This document shows, in pieces, positions 1 to 8,766 of a stretch of DNA of 64,000 bases. Origin of the DNA: Roseimaritima ulvae (GTDB lineage Bacteria; Planctomycetota; Planctomycetia; Pirellulales; Pirellulaceae); NCBI RefSeq assembly GCF_008065135.1, contig NZ_CP042914.1:62001-126000 (forward strand), written 5' to 3'. The number at the start of each line of letters is the position of its first letter. The first letter of the stretch is position 1. The notes beneath the pieces were generated by a model, which did not search any database, was not told the origin of the DNA, and saw only the letters and a list, made by a program, of their open reading frames with translations. The position numbers and the translations under genes are program-made.

Positions 1-3
1 GGG

Positions 4-235
4 TTGCGCGCGCCGTCCAAACTCTGGCGAGTTCGGCTACGGCGTTTGGGCGTCAGCCTTTCCGGGCTGCCAAGCCGTAGCTACCGTCGCCAGACGGTGG
101 TTGCGCGCGCTGTCCAAACTCTGGCGAGTTCGGCTACGGCGTTTGGGCGTCAGCCTTTCCGGGCTGCCAAGCCGTAGCTACCGTCGCCAGACGGTGGTTG
201 CGCGCGCCGTCCAAACTCTGGCGAGTTCGGCTACG
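4..235. repeat. 97-bp tandem repeat, 2.4 copies, built of GCCA-loop hairpins
   Basis: Two full copies (4-100, 101-197) and a partial third (198-235) repeat with an exact 97-bp period and almost no divergence. Each unit holds a minus-oriented 24-nt hairpin motif (17-40, 114-137, 211-234) and a plus-oriented one (77-100, 174-197). Both have a short variable stem closing a GCCA loop. The same motif recurs at 48280-48341, 62541-62560 and 63938-63961. The sequence looks like a BIME-type palindrome cluster and not like coding DNA. Confidence 0.9.
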
Positions 236-341
236 AATTGCCCTACGGGAGCTTCCCGCAACCATGTGGGTCTGTAGTGGTTATGATACGATCGATGCGA
301 GCCAACCCCGGACCTCAAGATCTTGTAGGAAAGAATCTGAC

Positions 342-3300
342 ATGAAGACATCGTACGTTTGTTTGCTTGCGATTGCGCCTTGGTTTGCGGGCCTCCACGC
401 TTTGGCAGCCGCTCAACAACCCATCGTCGACGAAGCCGTGATGTTCGCTGAAAAAGACGGCATGGTGGCGGTGGAAGCGGAACATTTTTTCAAGCAAACC
501 GCGACCGATAAACGCGCCTTCTATCTAACGCACTCCGCACTCACCCCGGACGTCACCCCGGATGGCGACCCCCAGCACACGCCCGGCGCCAGCGGTGGGG
601 CTTATTTGGAAATCTTGCCCGATACCCGTCGCACTCATGCCGACAAACTAATCCACGGTGAAAACTTTTCCCCACAGCCCGGCAAGCTGGCAGTGCTGCA
701 CTACAAAATCCACTTCAGCAATCCCGGCAAATATTATGTCTGGGTCCGGGCTCACTCCACCGGCAGCGAAGACAATGGGTTGCACGTCGGACTCGACGGA
801 CAGTGGCCCGAATCAGGTCAGCGGATGCAGTGGTGCGACGGCAAACATCAATGGACTTGGCAAAGTAAACAGCGCACGGAAAAACAACATTGCGGCGAAC
901 CTTATAAGATTTTCGTAAACGTCACCAAAGCCGGTGTGCATACGGTTCAATTTTCGATGCGCGAAGACGGCTTTGAATTCGATAAATTTATCCTGACCAA
1001 GCAACGTGAATTGCCTCGGCCCACGGGCATCGGTCCCCGGGTGTCGCTGCATCAAGGCACCCTACCCAAAGCTTTCCCTTACGTTAAACCGTCGCAGATG
1101 GTCGCCGTGGTCGCCCAACCGGTGCCGGATAAAAACACCAACGCGGTCTCGCTGGATATGCCGGCCACCATGTTTGCCAAAGGAAAAACCTCGGGCTACT
1201 ACGCCCACAATCAATGGCTGGCGATCAATCCCGACCGCGACAAATCCGGGTTTGCCGAACGGACCTTCCCCTACCCCACCGGTCGCTACCATGTCACGCT
1301 GCAAACGGTGGGCGAAAACGATGGGCGGTCGAAGTATGAGGTTAGCGTCGACGGTGACAAGGTCGGTGACTACACCAACCCGCTGAGCGATCAAACCTAC
1401 GCAGACGGCGCGAAGTTCAACCACACTTGGCGAAACGTCGCGATCACCGAAGGAGCGATCATCAAAGTCGCTTCGACGATCGGTACCAACGACGGCAAAG
1501 AATTCAGTCGGGCCCGTTGGGCGGGGGTGCAGTTCGCGCCGGCCGACCGAGCTACCCGGCAAGCCGCCGCGCCGATGATCGCGGAACTGGCCAAGCAACA
1601 GACCGTCCGAGCCGATGCACGCACGCAGCGCGGCAGCCCCACCAAATCGGTTAGCGATCAACCGTTGCAGACACCGCGGGGCGCCGATGGTGATGGCACC
1701 GTCAGTATCGACGGTGAGAAAAAGACTTGGCACAAACTGACCCTAAACCTGGCCGGACCCTACGCCCACGAACAAGACAACGCTCCCAATCCCTTCACCG
1801 ACTATCGCCTGACGGTCACCTTCAAACATTCCGACGGCACGCAGTACACCGTGCCCGGCTACTTCGCTGCCGACGGGGACGCTGCCAACACATCGGCCGA
1901 ATCCGGTACGACTTGGCGAGCCCATTTTGCGCCCGATCGAACGGGTGCCTGGTCCTATCACGTGTCCTTCCAGCAGGGAAAACATGCGGCGTTGGATGCC
2001 GCTGCGGACGCCCAACCGTTGGCCGCTTTTGATGGGAAACAGGGTACCTTCAAGGTTGCGGCCAGTGATAAACAGGGTCGCGATCTGCGCGGTCAAGGTC
2101 GCTTGCAATATGTCGGCAAACACTATCTACAGTTCGCCGGTTCCGGCAAGTACTTTTTGAAAGTGGGTGCCGATGCGCCGGAGACGCTGCTGGCCTATTC
2201 CGACTTTGACAACACCATCGCCGGCAATGCCCGCAAGGCTCCGCTGAAGTCCTGGTCGCCGCATGTGCAGGACTGGAAACCGGGCGATCCGACTTGGGGC
2301 GAGGGCAAAGGCAAAGGTCTGATCGGCGCGATCAACTATCTGTCGGGCAAAGGTTGCAACGCGTTTTCGTTCCTGACCTACAACGCCGGTGGCGACGGCG
2401 ACAACGTTTGGCCCTTTATTCAGCGTGAAGACAAACTGCACTACGACTGCAGCAAGCTGGATCAGTGGGGCACGGTGTTCGATCACGGGACGGCTCGCGG
2501 CATGTACTTGCATTTCAAAATGCAAGAAACCGAAAACGACGATCACCGTAAAGGCAAAGGCGGTGGACGGATCGAGGAAAGCCTGGATGGTGGCGATCTG
2601 GGCGTGCAGCGAAAACTGTATTGCCGCGAACTGATCGCTCGCTTCGGCCATAACCTGGCCCTCAACTGGAACCTGGGCGAAGAGAACACGCAATCGACCG
2701 CGCAGCAGCAAGCCATGATCAACTACATCGCCGACCTGGACGCTTACGGTCACAACATCGTCGTGCACACCTTCCCCAACCAGCAGGACCAAGTCTACCG
2801 ACCCTTGCTCGGTGAAAAGTCTAAACTGACCGGGGTTTCGCTACAGAACAGCAGTCTGGAAACGACTCACGAGCAAACCGTCAAATGGGTCCGCGAATCG
2901 GCAGGGGCCGGCAAGCCCTGGATTGTGGCTTTTGATGAATCCGGTTCCGCCGCGCACGCCCAGTGTCCCGACCTCGGGTACAAAGGTTTTGATGGTCACG
3001 ACCGCAGCGGTAAAATGGTTTACACACCGGATAAAGTCCGCAAACAAACGTTATGGGGCAACCTGATGGGTGGCGGCGCGGGATGTGAATATTACTTCGG
3101 CTACCAGTTCGTAGAGAACGACATCGTCTGCGAAGACTGGCGCAGTCGTGATCGGAGCTGGGATTACTGTCGGATCGCGATCGACTTCTTCCACGACAAT
3201 AATATTCCGTTTTGGCAGATGACCAATGCGGATGCCTTGGTCGGCAATCCCAAACATGGCGTATCGAAATTCTGTTTCGCCAAAGCCGGCGAAGTCTATC

Positions 3301-3506
3301 TGGTGTACCTGCCCGAGGGCGGTAACGGTGAATTGGACATGACAGCGGTCGACGGTCAGTACGACGTAAAGTGGTTCAATCCCCGCCAGGGCGGTGAGCT
3401 GGTCGCCGGCTCGGTTCGCTCGGTCAGCGGTGGCCGGCGCGTATCGTTGGGTGCCCCACCGGCCGAGGGCAACGAAGACTGGCTGGTTGTCGTCCGGCGG
3501 CGGTGA
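342..3506 (+). CDS. secreted DUF5060 / TIM-barrel carbohydrate-active protein
   Basis: The product has about 1054 aa. ATG 342 is preferred because it starts a clean signal peptide ([15 protein letters not shown]...ALAAA); the longer frame reads into the upstream repeats. Two beta-rich CBM-like modules lie in the N-terminal half (about residues 25-240 and 265-415). A DUF5060-like immunoglobulin-fold domain follows (about 450-560), with motifs LNLAGP and DYRLTVTF. Next is a TIM-barrel glycoside-hydrolase-like domain (about 590-950), with candidate acidic catalytic residues in NWNLGEEN (about 779) and VAFDESG (about 864). A short beta domain resembling the putative collagen-binding domain closes the protein. 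Family knowledge suggests a periplasmic or extracellular polysaccharide hydrolase, but the substrate is unknown. A weak TATGAT -10-like box lies at 282-287. Confidence 0.8.
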   Translation: MKTSYVCLLAIAPWFAGLHALAAAQQPIVDEAVMFAEKDGMVAVEAEHFFKQTATDKRAFYLTHSALTPDVTPDGDPQHTPGASGGAYLEILPDTRRTHADKLIHGENFSPQPGKLAVLHYKIHFSNPGKYYVWVRAHSTGSEDNGLHVGLDGQWPESGQRMQWCDGKHQWTWQSKQRTEKQHCGEPYKIFVNVTKAGVHTVQFSMREDGFEFDKFILTKQRELPRPTGIGPRVSLHQGTLPKAFPYVKPSQMVAVVAQPVPDKNTNAVSLDMPATMFAKGKTSGYYAHNQWLAINPDRDKSGFAERTFPYPTGRYHVTLQTVGENDGRSKYEVSVDGDKVGDYTNPLSDQTYADGAKFNHTWRNVAITEGAIIKVASTIGTNDGKEFSRARWAGVQFAPADRATRQAAAPMIAELAKQQTVRADARTQRGSPTKSVSDQPLQTPRGADGDGTVSIDGEKKTWHKLTLNLAGPYAHEQDNAPNPFTDYRLTVTFKHSDGTQYTVPGYFAADGDAANTSAESGTTWRAHFAPDRTGAWSYHVSFQQGKHAALDAAADAQPLAAFDGKQGTFKVAASDKQGRDLRGQGRLQYVGKHYLQFAGSGKYFLKVGADAPETLLAYSDFDNTIAGNARKAPLKSWSPHVQDWKPGDPTWGEGKGKGLIGAINYLSGKGCNAFSFLTYNAGGDGDNVWPFIQREDKLHYDCSKLDQWGTVFDHGTARGMYLHFKMQETENDDHRKGKGGGRIEESLDGGDLGVQRKLYCRELIARFGHNLALNWNLGEENTQSTAQQQAMINYIADLDAYGHNIVVHTFPNQQDQVYRPLLGEKSKLTGVSLQNSSLETTHEQTVKWVRESAGAGKPWIVAFDESGSAAHAQCPDLGYKGFDGHDRSGKMVYTPDKVRKQTLWGNLMGGGAGCEYYFGYQFVENDIVCEDWRSRDRSWDYCRIAIDFFHDNNIPFWQMTNADALVGNPKHGVSKFCFAKAGEVYLVYLPEGGNGELDMTAVDGQYDVKWFNPRQGGELVAGSVRSVSGGRRVSLGAPPAEGNEDWLVVVRRR

Positions 3507-3997
3507 GCGGTACCAGGGGTGGGGCGATCGCCCTCTCCTCGCTAAGCCTCAATTCTGCCAGGGGACGTGCGATCAATAAATTGGGAGAATTCTGGTGCTA
3601 CTCTCAACCGCAACGCGGTTCAACAACAGAGCCCAGGGTCGCGCAGCGCACCCTGGGAATCCAGCCCCGTCACCCGCGAACCCTGAAGGGGTTTAACAAT
3701 TCTCATTCCCGCACTATGTCCCGTGGGCGAGGAGTGTTCGACCCCGTTGGGGTCCACTGCGGGAATTTCACGAATCCTCGGGTGCGCTGCGCGACCCAAG
3801 GCTTTGTTGTCCGACCGCGTTGCGGTCAAGCACTCTCCTGACTAATAAATCGCACGTCCCTCCCAGTATGAATGCCTCCACGCGCCTGGCTTGATCCCGC
3901 ACTCCCCCGCCGACAGTTCTGCCACCAGCGATTATGCTACACCCAGGCGGAACGGTTCGTGTGCTATCGATTGGCCAAGTGTTTCCAGGAAAAGTGT
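3507..3997. other. intergenic region, no gene, large imperfect palindrome inside
   Basis: I see no convincing coding sequence here. Most of the gap is the inverted repeat described at 3562-3860. The remaining 130 bases before the sulfatase are the presumed promoter and leader. Open frames in this stretch consist of repeat sequence. Confidence 0.7.
3562..3860. repeat. about 300-bp imperfect palindrome with nested hairpins
   Basis: The left end GGGACGTGCGAT (3562) is mirrored by ATCGCACGTCCC ending at 3860, and homology continues inward for about 140 bases on each side. Shared blocks include a CGCAACGCGGT segment and a GGGTCGCGCAGCGCACCC segment, each near-palindromic itself. There is no open frame typical of a transposase. 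It could be a MITE-like element or a large cruciform-forming intergenic repeat. Confidence 0.75.
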
Positions 3998-5566
3998 ATG
4001 TCTATGTATCGCGTTACCTTGTTGCTGGTCGCTCTTGTCGCTTCCGGCCTGACCCAGCAACTAGCCGCTGCGGAGCGGCCGAACATTCTGTTTTTGTTCT
4101 CCGACGACCACGCCATCAAAGCCATTTCGGCTTACGGTGGACCGCTGGCTGACGTCGCTCCCACTCCCAACATCGACTCTCTGGCCCGTGACGGCGCAGT
4201 GTTTCAGAATTCGTTCTGTGCCAATTCGATCTGTGGGCCTTCGCGCGCCACGATCCTGACCGGCAAGCACAGCCACAAGAACGGCTTTATGCGGAACGGC
4301 AACAAGTTTGATCCCGCCCAGTGGACCGTCGCCAAAGCTTTGCAGAAGGGCGGCTACAACACCGCAGTGATCGGCAAGTGGCATCTGAACTCCAACCCGG
4401 TGGGCTTTGATCACTGGGAGATCCTGCCTGGCCAAGGCAACTACTACAACCCAGTGTTCCTGCAGATGGACGGCTCTCGCAAACGTTTTGAGGGCTACGC
4501 CACGGATCTGACCACGGACAAAGCGGTCGACTGGTTGGAACAGCGAGACGAATCGAAGCCGTTCTTCTTAATGTGCCAACACAAAGCCCCCCACCGCACG
4601 TTCTCGCCGGCCCTGCGGCATCTGGGGGCGTTTGATGACGTCGAAATTCCCGAACCCGACACGCTGTTTGACAACTACGCCAACCGCAGCTCCACGTTGG
4701 CCCGAAACGAAATGGAAATCGATCGGCATTTCGACTGGGCGTACGACGCCAAGATCCGCAAAGACCAACGCGGCGATGTCAAACTGCCTCCGCCGGATCG
4801 CTACGGCACGCCCGAGTACGGTCGCATGACGCCGGAGCAGCGAGAGGTGTGGGACGCGCACTTCGAACCGCACAACCAAAAGTTCCTGGCGGATTTCGAA
4901 GCCGGCAAACTGAGCCATCGTGACGTCGTGCGGTGGAAGTATCGCCGCTACATGCGGAACTACCTGAGCACGGTGAAGGCGGTCGATGAAAGCGTCGGCC
5001 GGATGCTGAAATACCTGGACGACAACGGTCTGGCGGAAAACACCATCGTGATCTATTCGTCCGATCAGGGTTTCTTCTTGGGCGAACACGGTTGGTACGA
5101 CAAACGCTGGATGTTTGAAGAATCGTTCCGCATGCCCTTCCTGGTCCGCTGGCCCGGCGTGATCGCTCCGGGATCGAAACCGACCGAGCTGATCCAGAAC
5201 ATCGACTACGCCCCCACCTTCCTCGATGCTGCCGGCCTGGACACGCCCGACGAAGTCCAAGGCCGCTCGCTGCTGCCGCTGTTTAAAGGGGACGCCGAAG
5301 ATTGGCGGGAGTCGTTGTACTACGCCTATTATGAACTAGGTGAGCACGCGGTCCCGCAGCACTTCGGGGTTCGCACGCAAAATCACAAACTGATTTATTT
5401 CCCGTTAACCGATGAGTGGAACCTCTTCGATCTGCAGCGCGATCCCGACGAGCTGCAAAGCGTCCACGCGGATCCAGAGTACACGGTCGCACGGCAGCGG
5501 CTGGTCGCCGAATTCAATCGCCTCCGCGAGCAATTCGACGCCCCACCGTTCCCCAAACGGAAATAG
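3998..5566 (+). CDS. secreted S1-family sulfatase
   Basis: The product has about 522 aa. ATG 3998 follows AGGAAAA and gives a signal peptide ending near LAAA (residue 25). The alkaline-phosphatase-like fold starts at RPNILFLFSDDH, whose Asp pair is the expected metal ligand. The sulfatase signature C79-G-P-S-R is intact, so Cys79 should be converted to formylglycine. Further family motifs are GKWH and SSDQGFFLGEHGWYDKR. Known members hydrolyse sulfate esters of polysaccharides or glycosaminoglycans in the periplasm; the substrate here cannot be read from sequence. It is downstream of a DUF5060 protein but separated by the large palindrome, so an operon is unlikely. Confidence 0.93.
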   Translation: MSMYRVTLLLVALVASGLTQQLAAAERPNILFLFSDDHAIKAISAYGGPLADVAPTPNIDSLARDGAVFQNSFCANSICGPSRATILTGKHSHKNGFMRNGNKFDPAQWTVAKALQKGGYNTAVIGKWHLNSNPVGFDHWEILPGQGNYYNPVFLQMDGSRKRFEGYATDLTTDKAVDWLEQRDESKPFFLMCQHKAPHRTFSPALRHLGAFDDVEIPEPDTLFDNYANRSSTLARNEMEIDRHFDWAYDAKIRKDQRGDVKLPPPDRYGTPEYGRMTPEQREVWDAHFEPHNQKFLADFEAGKLSHRDVVRWKYRRYMRNYLSTVKAVDESVGRMLKYLDDNGLAENTIVIYSSDQGFFLGEHGWYDKRWMFEESFRMPFLVRWPGVIAPGSKPTELIQNIDYAPTFLDAAGLDTPDEVQGRSLLPLFKGDAEDWRESLYYAYYELGEHAVPQHFGVRTQNHKLIYFPLTDEWNLFDLQRDPDELQSVHADPEYTVARQRLVAEFNRLREQFDAPPFPKRK

Positions 5567-5575
5567 CTCAGCCAG

Positions 5576-5662
5576 TAGGCCGGAACAAGCCGTGCGCCGT
5601 TCCGGCATGGGCAATCAAACGGCAACATCCTGCCGGAACCGCGCACGGCTTGTTCCGGCCTA
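5576..5662. terminator. inverted repeat downstream of sulfatase, possible terminator
   Basis: A 32-base arm (5576-5607, beginning TAGGCCGGAACAAGCC) is mirrored by 5631-5662 with one base of slippage and a 23-base loop. It starts ten bases after the sulfatase stop. No U-tract follows, so it may equally be a dispersed palindromic repeat that insulates the two genes. Confidence 0.5.
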
Positions 5663-5715
5663 CATTGGTAGAACTGTTTAACCAATCGTTTCCAAATCAT
5701 CCGAAAGAACCAGCC

Positions 5716-6198
5716 ATGACCAAGTCTCGATCCCTTGAGAATCTGCAAAAGTCGCTGTCGATGGAACTCACCGCGACCCATCAGTACCAACTGCATGCCG
5801 GCGTGTTGGACGACTGGGGGATGACCTTGCTGTCGGCGCAGATGCGTGAGGAAATGCAGGAAGAGCTCGGGCACAGCGAACAGTTCATGGAACGCATGCT
5901 GTTTCTCAAGGGACAGCCCGAATTGAAGCTGGAGAAAACACCCGTCCGCGCCACAACGCTCAAAGAGATGTTTGAAACCGATCTGGCCGACGAGAAGGGA
6001 GCGATCGAGTTCTACACCAAGGCATCGATGCAAGCCTACGAAGATGGCGACATTGGTTCGCGGACGTTGTTCGAACGCATCGCTTTGGATGAAGAACAGC
6101 ACATGAGTTGGCTGGAACTGCAGCTCGACCTGCTCGAGCGGATGGGCGAGCCGGCGTATATCTCCAAGCACATGCCCGCGCCCAACCAGTCGTCCTGA
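5716..6198 (+). CDS. bacterioferritin-like diiron four-helix protein lacking the haem ligand
   Basis: The product has 160 aa, the normal bacterioferritin length; ATG 5716 begins MTKSRSLENLQKSL. Ferroxidase-type ligands are visible in SMELTATHQY (E17), EELGHSEQ (E and H), DEKGAIE and DEEQHMSW, spaced as in bacterioferritins. At the place of the haem-binding methionine (EMKH in E. coli Bfr) this protein reads ELGH, so the axial haem ligand appears to be Leu. Expected role: cytosolic iron oxidation and storage or oxidative-stress protection, as a 24-mer or a DPS-like assembly. It stands alone. Confidence 0.88.
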   Translation: MTKSRSLENLQKSLSMELTATHQYQLHAGVLDDWGMTLLSAQMREEMQEELGHSEQFMERMLFLKGQPELKLEKTPVRATTLKEMFETDLADEKGAIEFYTKASMQAYEDGDIGSRTLFERIALDEEQHMSWLELQLDLLERMGEPAYISKHMPAPNQSS

Positions 6199-6575
6199 GC
6201 GCCAGGTCGCATAGAGCCAGGAACGCTGCTAGCAGGCTGTTGATTTAGTCGTTTAACCCGTAGCCGAAGGCGTGGGCGAATACGTTATCGGCTGCCAAAA
6301 GGCATTGCTCGCACCCTAACCTCCAACGCAACCATTAAATCGACAGCCTGCTAGGCCCGGTGGGCCGGCACAATTCTGCCGATGCGCGGCGTAGAAACCT
6401 TTTGTGTCGGCCCTCCGGGCCTGACGCGTCTCGGGGGCCTGCTTTGCTTCCCTAACCACCCGTGTGGCGCCAACGTAGATCACATGGCCCTGTCGCCCTT
6501 CTCCCATGTCGCCCTCTCCCCCGCCGAGGCGGTTATCATGTGATCCTTAAAATCACAACTTTGTGGAGATCGAGT
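6199..6575. repeat. repeat-filled intergenic region
   Basis: No gene is seen. An inverted repeat (AGCAGGCTGTTGATTTA at 6231 against TTAAATCGACAGCCTGCT ending at 6352) encloses a CGTTTAACCCGTAGCCGAAGG segment from the family that builds the array at 41.5-43.8 kb. It is followed at 6354-6425 by two REP-like palindromes, GGCCCGGTGGGCC and GGCCCTCCGGGCC, of the RAYT-associated type. Confidence 0.75.
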
Positions 6576-8417
6576 ATGAGTGGGTTGGGACGGCTGGCGG
6601 CGACGGTGATTTTTCTGGCGGGGTTGTACGCGAATTCCGCGGCGGCTGCGGAGCCGGATTACGACGTGGTGATCTATGGCGCCACACCCGCGGGGATCGC
6701 GTCGGCTGTGGCGGCTGGCAAATCCGGTCGCTCCGTCCTGTTGGTTGAACCCACAAACCGCATCGGCGGTTTGGTCACCAGCGGACTTTCCCATACCGAC
6801 TTTCATTCCCTGGAAAGTCTCAGCGGCGCGTTCTGGGATTTCGCCAACCGCGTCGAACGGCATTATGCCCAGACCTACGGCGCGGATTCGCAGCAGGTGC
6901 GAGAAAGCTTTCACGGCACCTTCGCCGAACCCAAAGTCAACCTCGCCGTGTTCCAACAATTGTTGAAGGAACAGACCAGCGTCGAAGTGATCCGCGAGCA
7001 TGCACTGACCGCGGTGGATGTGCGTGAAGCCGAACCGCACAGGCACATCCAATCGGCTACGTTCGCCGATGCGAGTGGCAACGCGCTGACGGTCCGCGGC
7101 CGAGTGTTTATCGACGGCAGCTACGAAGGCGACCTGATGGCCATGGCGGGCGTCGAGTGGCGAGCCGGTCGCGAAGGCCGCGACGAACACGGTGAATCGC
7201 TGGCCCCGGAAACCGCCGACGATCAGCTGCAGGCCTACAACTTCCGCTTTATCATGACCCGTGAAGAAGCCAACCGCGTGAAGCCCGTCGCACCGCCCGG
7301 CTACCGACGCGAAGATTTTGTGGGCGTGTTGCAGGCGCTGCAGACGGATCAGATCCAACGCGTCTTCGACTACCCCAGCAAGTGTATCTTCAAGGCCCAT
7401 TTGCCCGTATTACCCGGCGGTAAGTACGACATCAACGATGTCTCACGGAGCTTGGTGCGGCTGTCGCTGCCCGGCAAAAACCTCGGTTGGCCCGACGGCA
7501 CCCGAGAAGAGCGTCAGGCGATTTACGCGGAACATCTCCGCGATCAGGCGGGCTTGTTGTACTTTCTGCAAAACGATCCCGAGGTGCCCGAAAAGTTTCA
7601 GCAGGAAGCCTTGCAGTGGGGGTGGTGCCGCGATGAATTTTTGGACACCAATCATCTGCCGCCGCAACTGTACGTGCGAGAAGCTCGTCGCATGCAGGGC
7701 GTGTACGTTTATACGCAGGCCGATAGCGAGTTCGCCGAGGAAGGCACCCGTGCGGTGTTCCATGGCGATTCCATCGCCATGGCAGACTACGGCAACAACT
7801 GCCACGGTACCCACCACGAGGGTCCGCGGTTTGGCGGCAAACATACGGGTGAGTTCTACAATCCGGTGCCGCCTTATCAAATTCCCTACGGCGTGTTGCT
7901 GCCCAAAGACGTTGACAACCTGCTGGTTCCGGGAGCCGTGTCGTCGTCGCATGTGGGGTTCTGTGCGTTGCGGTTAGAACCGATCTGGATGTCGTTGGGG
8001 CAAGCGGCCGGACACGCCGCGGCGCTGGCCGTACAAGATGCTCAGCCGGTGCAGCAAGTCGACGTGTCTGCGCTGCAGCGGCGATTGCACGCCGACGGTT
8101 CGGCCACGATGTACGTCAGTGACGTGCTGCCCGATTCTGCGGACTTTGAAGTCGTGCAGTGGTGGGCCGCCGCCGGCGGATTGCAACACGTCTATCCGGC
8201 CGATACGCCCCGCAAGGCGCGGGGCAAGAAGCTCCATGGTCAATACACCGAAGCAGCGCCGGGGCACGCGGCGGAGCTGGACAAGCCGCTCGACGCCGAG
8301 CTGGAGCAGCACTGGCGCAAGCTGGCCGCCAAGCTCGGCGTGCCGGTCGCCGCGCTGCCCACCGCCGACGGCAAAACCACCCGAGGCGACTTCATCCGCG
8401 CCGCAGCAAAAAAGTAG
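6576..8417 (+). CDS. secreted FAD-dependent oxidoreductase (FAD_oxidored family)
   Basis: The product has about 613 aa. ATG 6576 is preceded by GTGGAGAT and starts a signal peptide ending at SAAAA (residue 25). A Rossmann dinucleotide-binding motif follows at once (YDVVIYGATPAGIASA, residues 29-44), then RSVLLVEPTNRIGGLVTSGL, which is typical of the FAD_oxidored (PF12831-like) family common in planctomycetes. Conserved RIGG and GLSHTD segments support FAD binding. The C-terminal 130 residues are more polar. Function is probably oxidation of a sugar or other organic substrate outside the cytoplasm; the substrate is unknown. The stop codon TAG lies inside a dispersed repeat (AAGTAGCATGGTCCC). 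Confidence 0.85.
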   Translation: MSGLGRLAATVIFLAGLYANSAAAAEPDYDVVIYGATPAGIASAVAAGKSGRSVLLVEPTNRIGGLVTSGLSHTDFHSLESLSGAFWDFANRVERHYAQTYGADSQQVRESFHGTFAEPKVNLAVFQQLLKEQTSVEVIREHALTAVDVREAEPHRHIQSATFADASGNALTVRGRVFIDGSYEGDLMAMAGVEWRAGREGRDEHGESLAPETADDQLQAYNFRFIMTREEANRVKPVAPPGYRREDFVGVLQALQTDQIQRVFDYPSKCIFKAHLPVLPGGKYDINDVSRSLVRLSLPGKNLGWPDGTREERQAIYAEHLRDQAGLLYFLQNDPEVPEKFQQEALQWGWCRDEFLDTNHLPPQLYVREARRMQGVYVYTQADSEFAEEGTRAVFHGDSIAMADYGNNCHGTHHEGPRFGGKHTGEFYNPVPPYQIPYGVLLPKDVDNLLVPGAVSSSHVGFCALRLEPIWMSLGQAAGHAAALAVQDAQPVQQVDVSALQRRLHADGSATMYVSDVLPDSADFEVVQWWAAAGGLQHVYPADTPRKARGKKLHGQYTEAAPGHAAELDKPLDAELEQHWRKLAAKLGVPVAALPTADGKTTRGDFIRAAAKK

Positions 8418-8445
8418 CATGGTCCCCCGGGCAGTGTGCAAAAAG
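8412..8445 (+). repeat. GTAGCATGGTCCCCCGGGC repeat overlapping the stop codon
   Basis: The sequence AAGTAGCATGGTCCCCCGGG starts within the last sense codon of the FAD oxidoreductase. The same sequence, in the same register relative to the stop, recurs at 10198-10220, and a third copy is at 10230-10257. It is noncoding apart from the stop codon it contributes. Confidence 0.75.
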
Positions 8446-8614
8446 GTAGCCGCAGGCGCCGGCCGCCGTGGATGTCGACAATCACGAATGACACACAGCA
8501 TCAATTCACCTCGATCCACACGTCCCGGCGGACAACGCCTACGCCTGCGGAGCCGATCAGGTTTAAAGGTTTGGGCAGAACGTTTGGCGTCTCCTGCGGC
8601 TACGGGTTAAACGA
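8446..8614. repeat. solitary degenerate copy of the 221-bp array unit
   Basis: In order, this stretch contains GTAGCCGCAGGCGCCGG, GCCGCCGTGGATGT, GGCGGACAACGCCTACGCC, TGCGGAGCC and CTCCTGCGGCTACGGGTTAAACGA. This is the same order as one unit of the tandem array at 41.5-43.8 kb. The middle portion is diverged. It shows that the unit exists as a dispersed single element. Confidence 0.7.
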
Positions 8615-8766
8615 CAACCCGCGGTCGAGCGTAGCGAACACCGCCGGAGCTCCAGAAATCTTCAAATTGCCGCGGAGCGTCGCGGTCAGGCCATGATCTG
8701 GAGTATTCTGTTGAGCAGCTAGGTTTTTGCAAGTCAAAGGTCTTCTCCCGAACCAACCGAGACACC

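Noticed and set aside
198-341. 48-residue N-terminal extension of the DUF5060 protein
   Set aside because: It is read through the 97-bp repeats and would bury the signal peptide.
2127-2792. 221-codon frame opposite the DUF5060 gene
   Set aside because: Antisense shadow; the plus-strand frame has clear domains.
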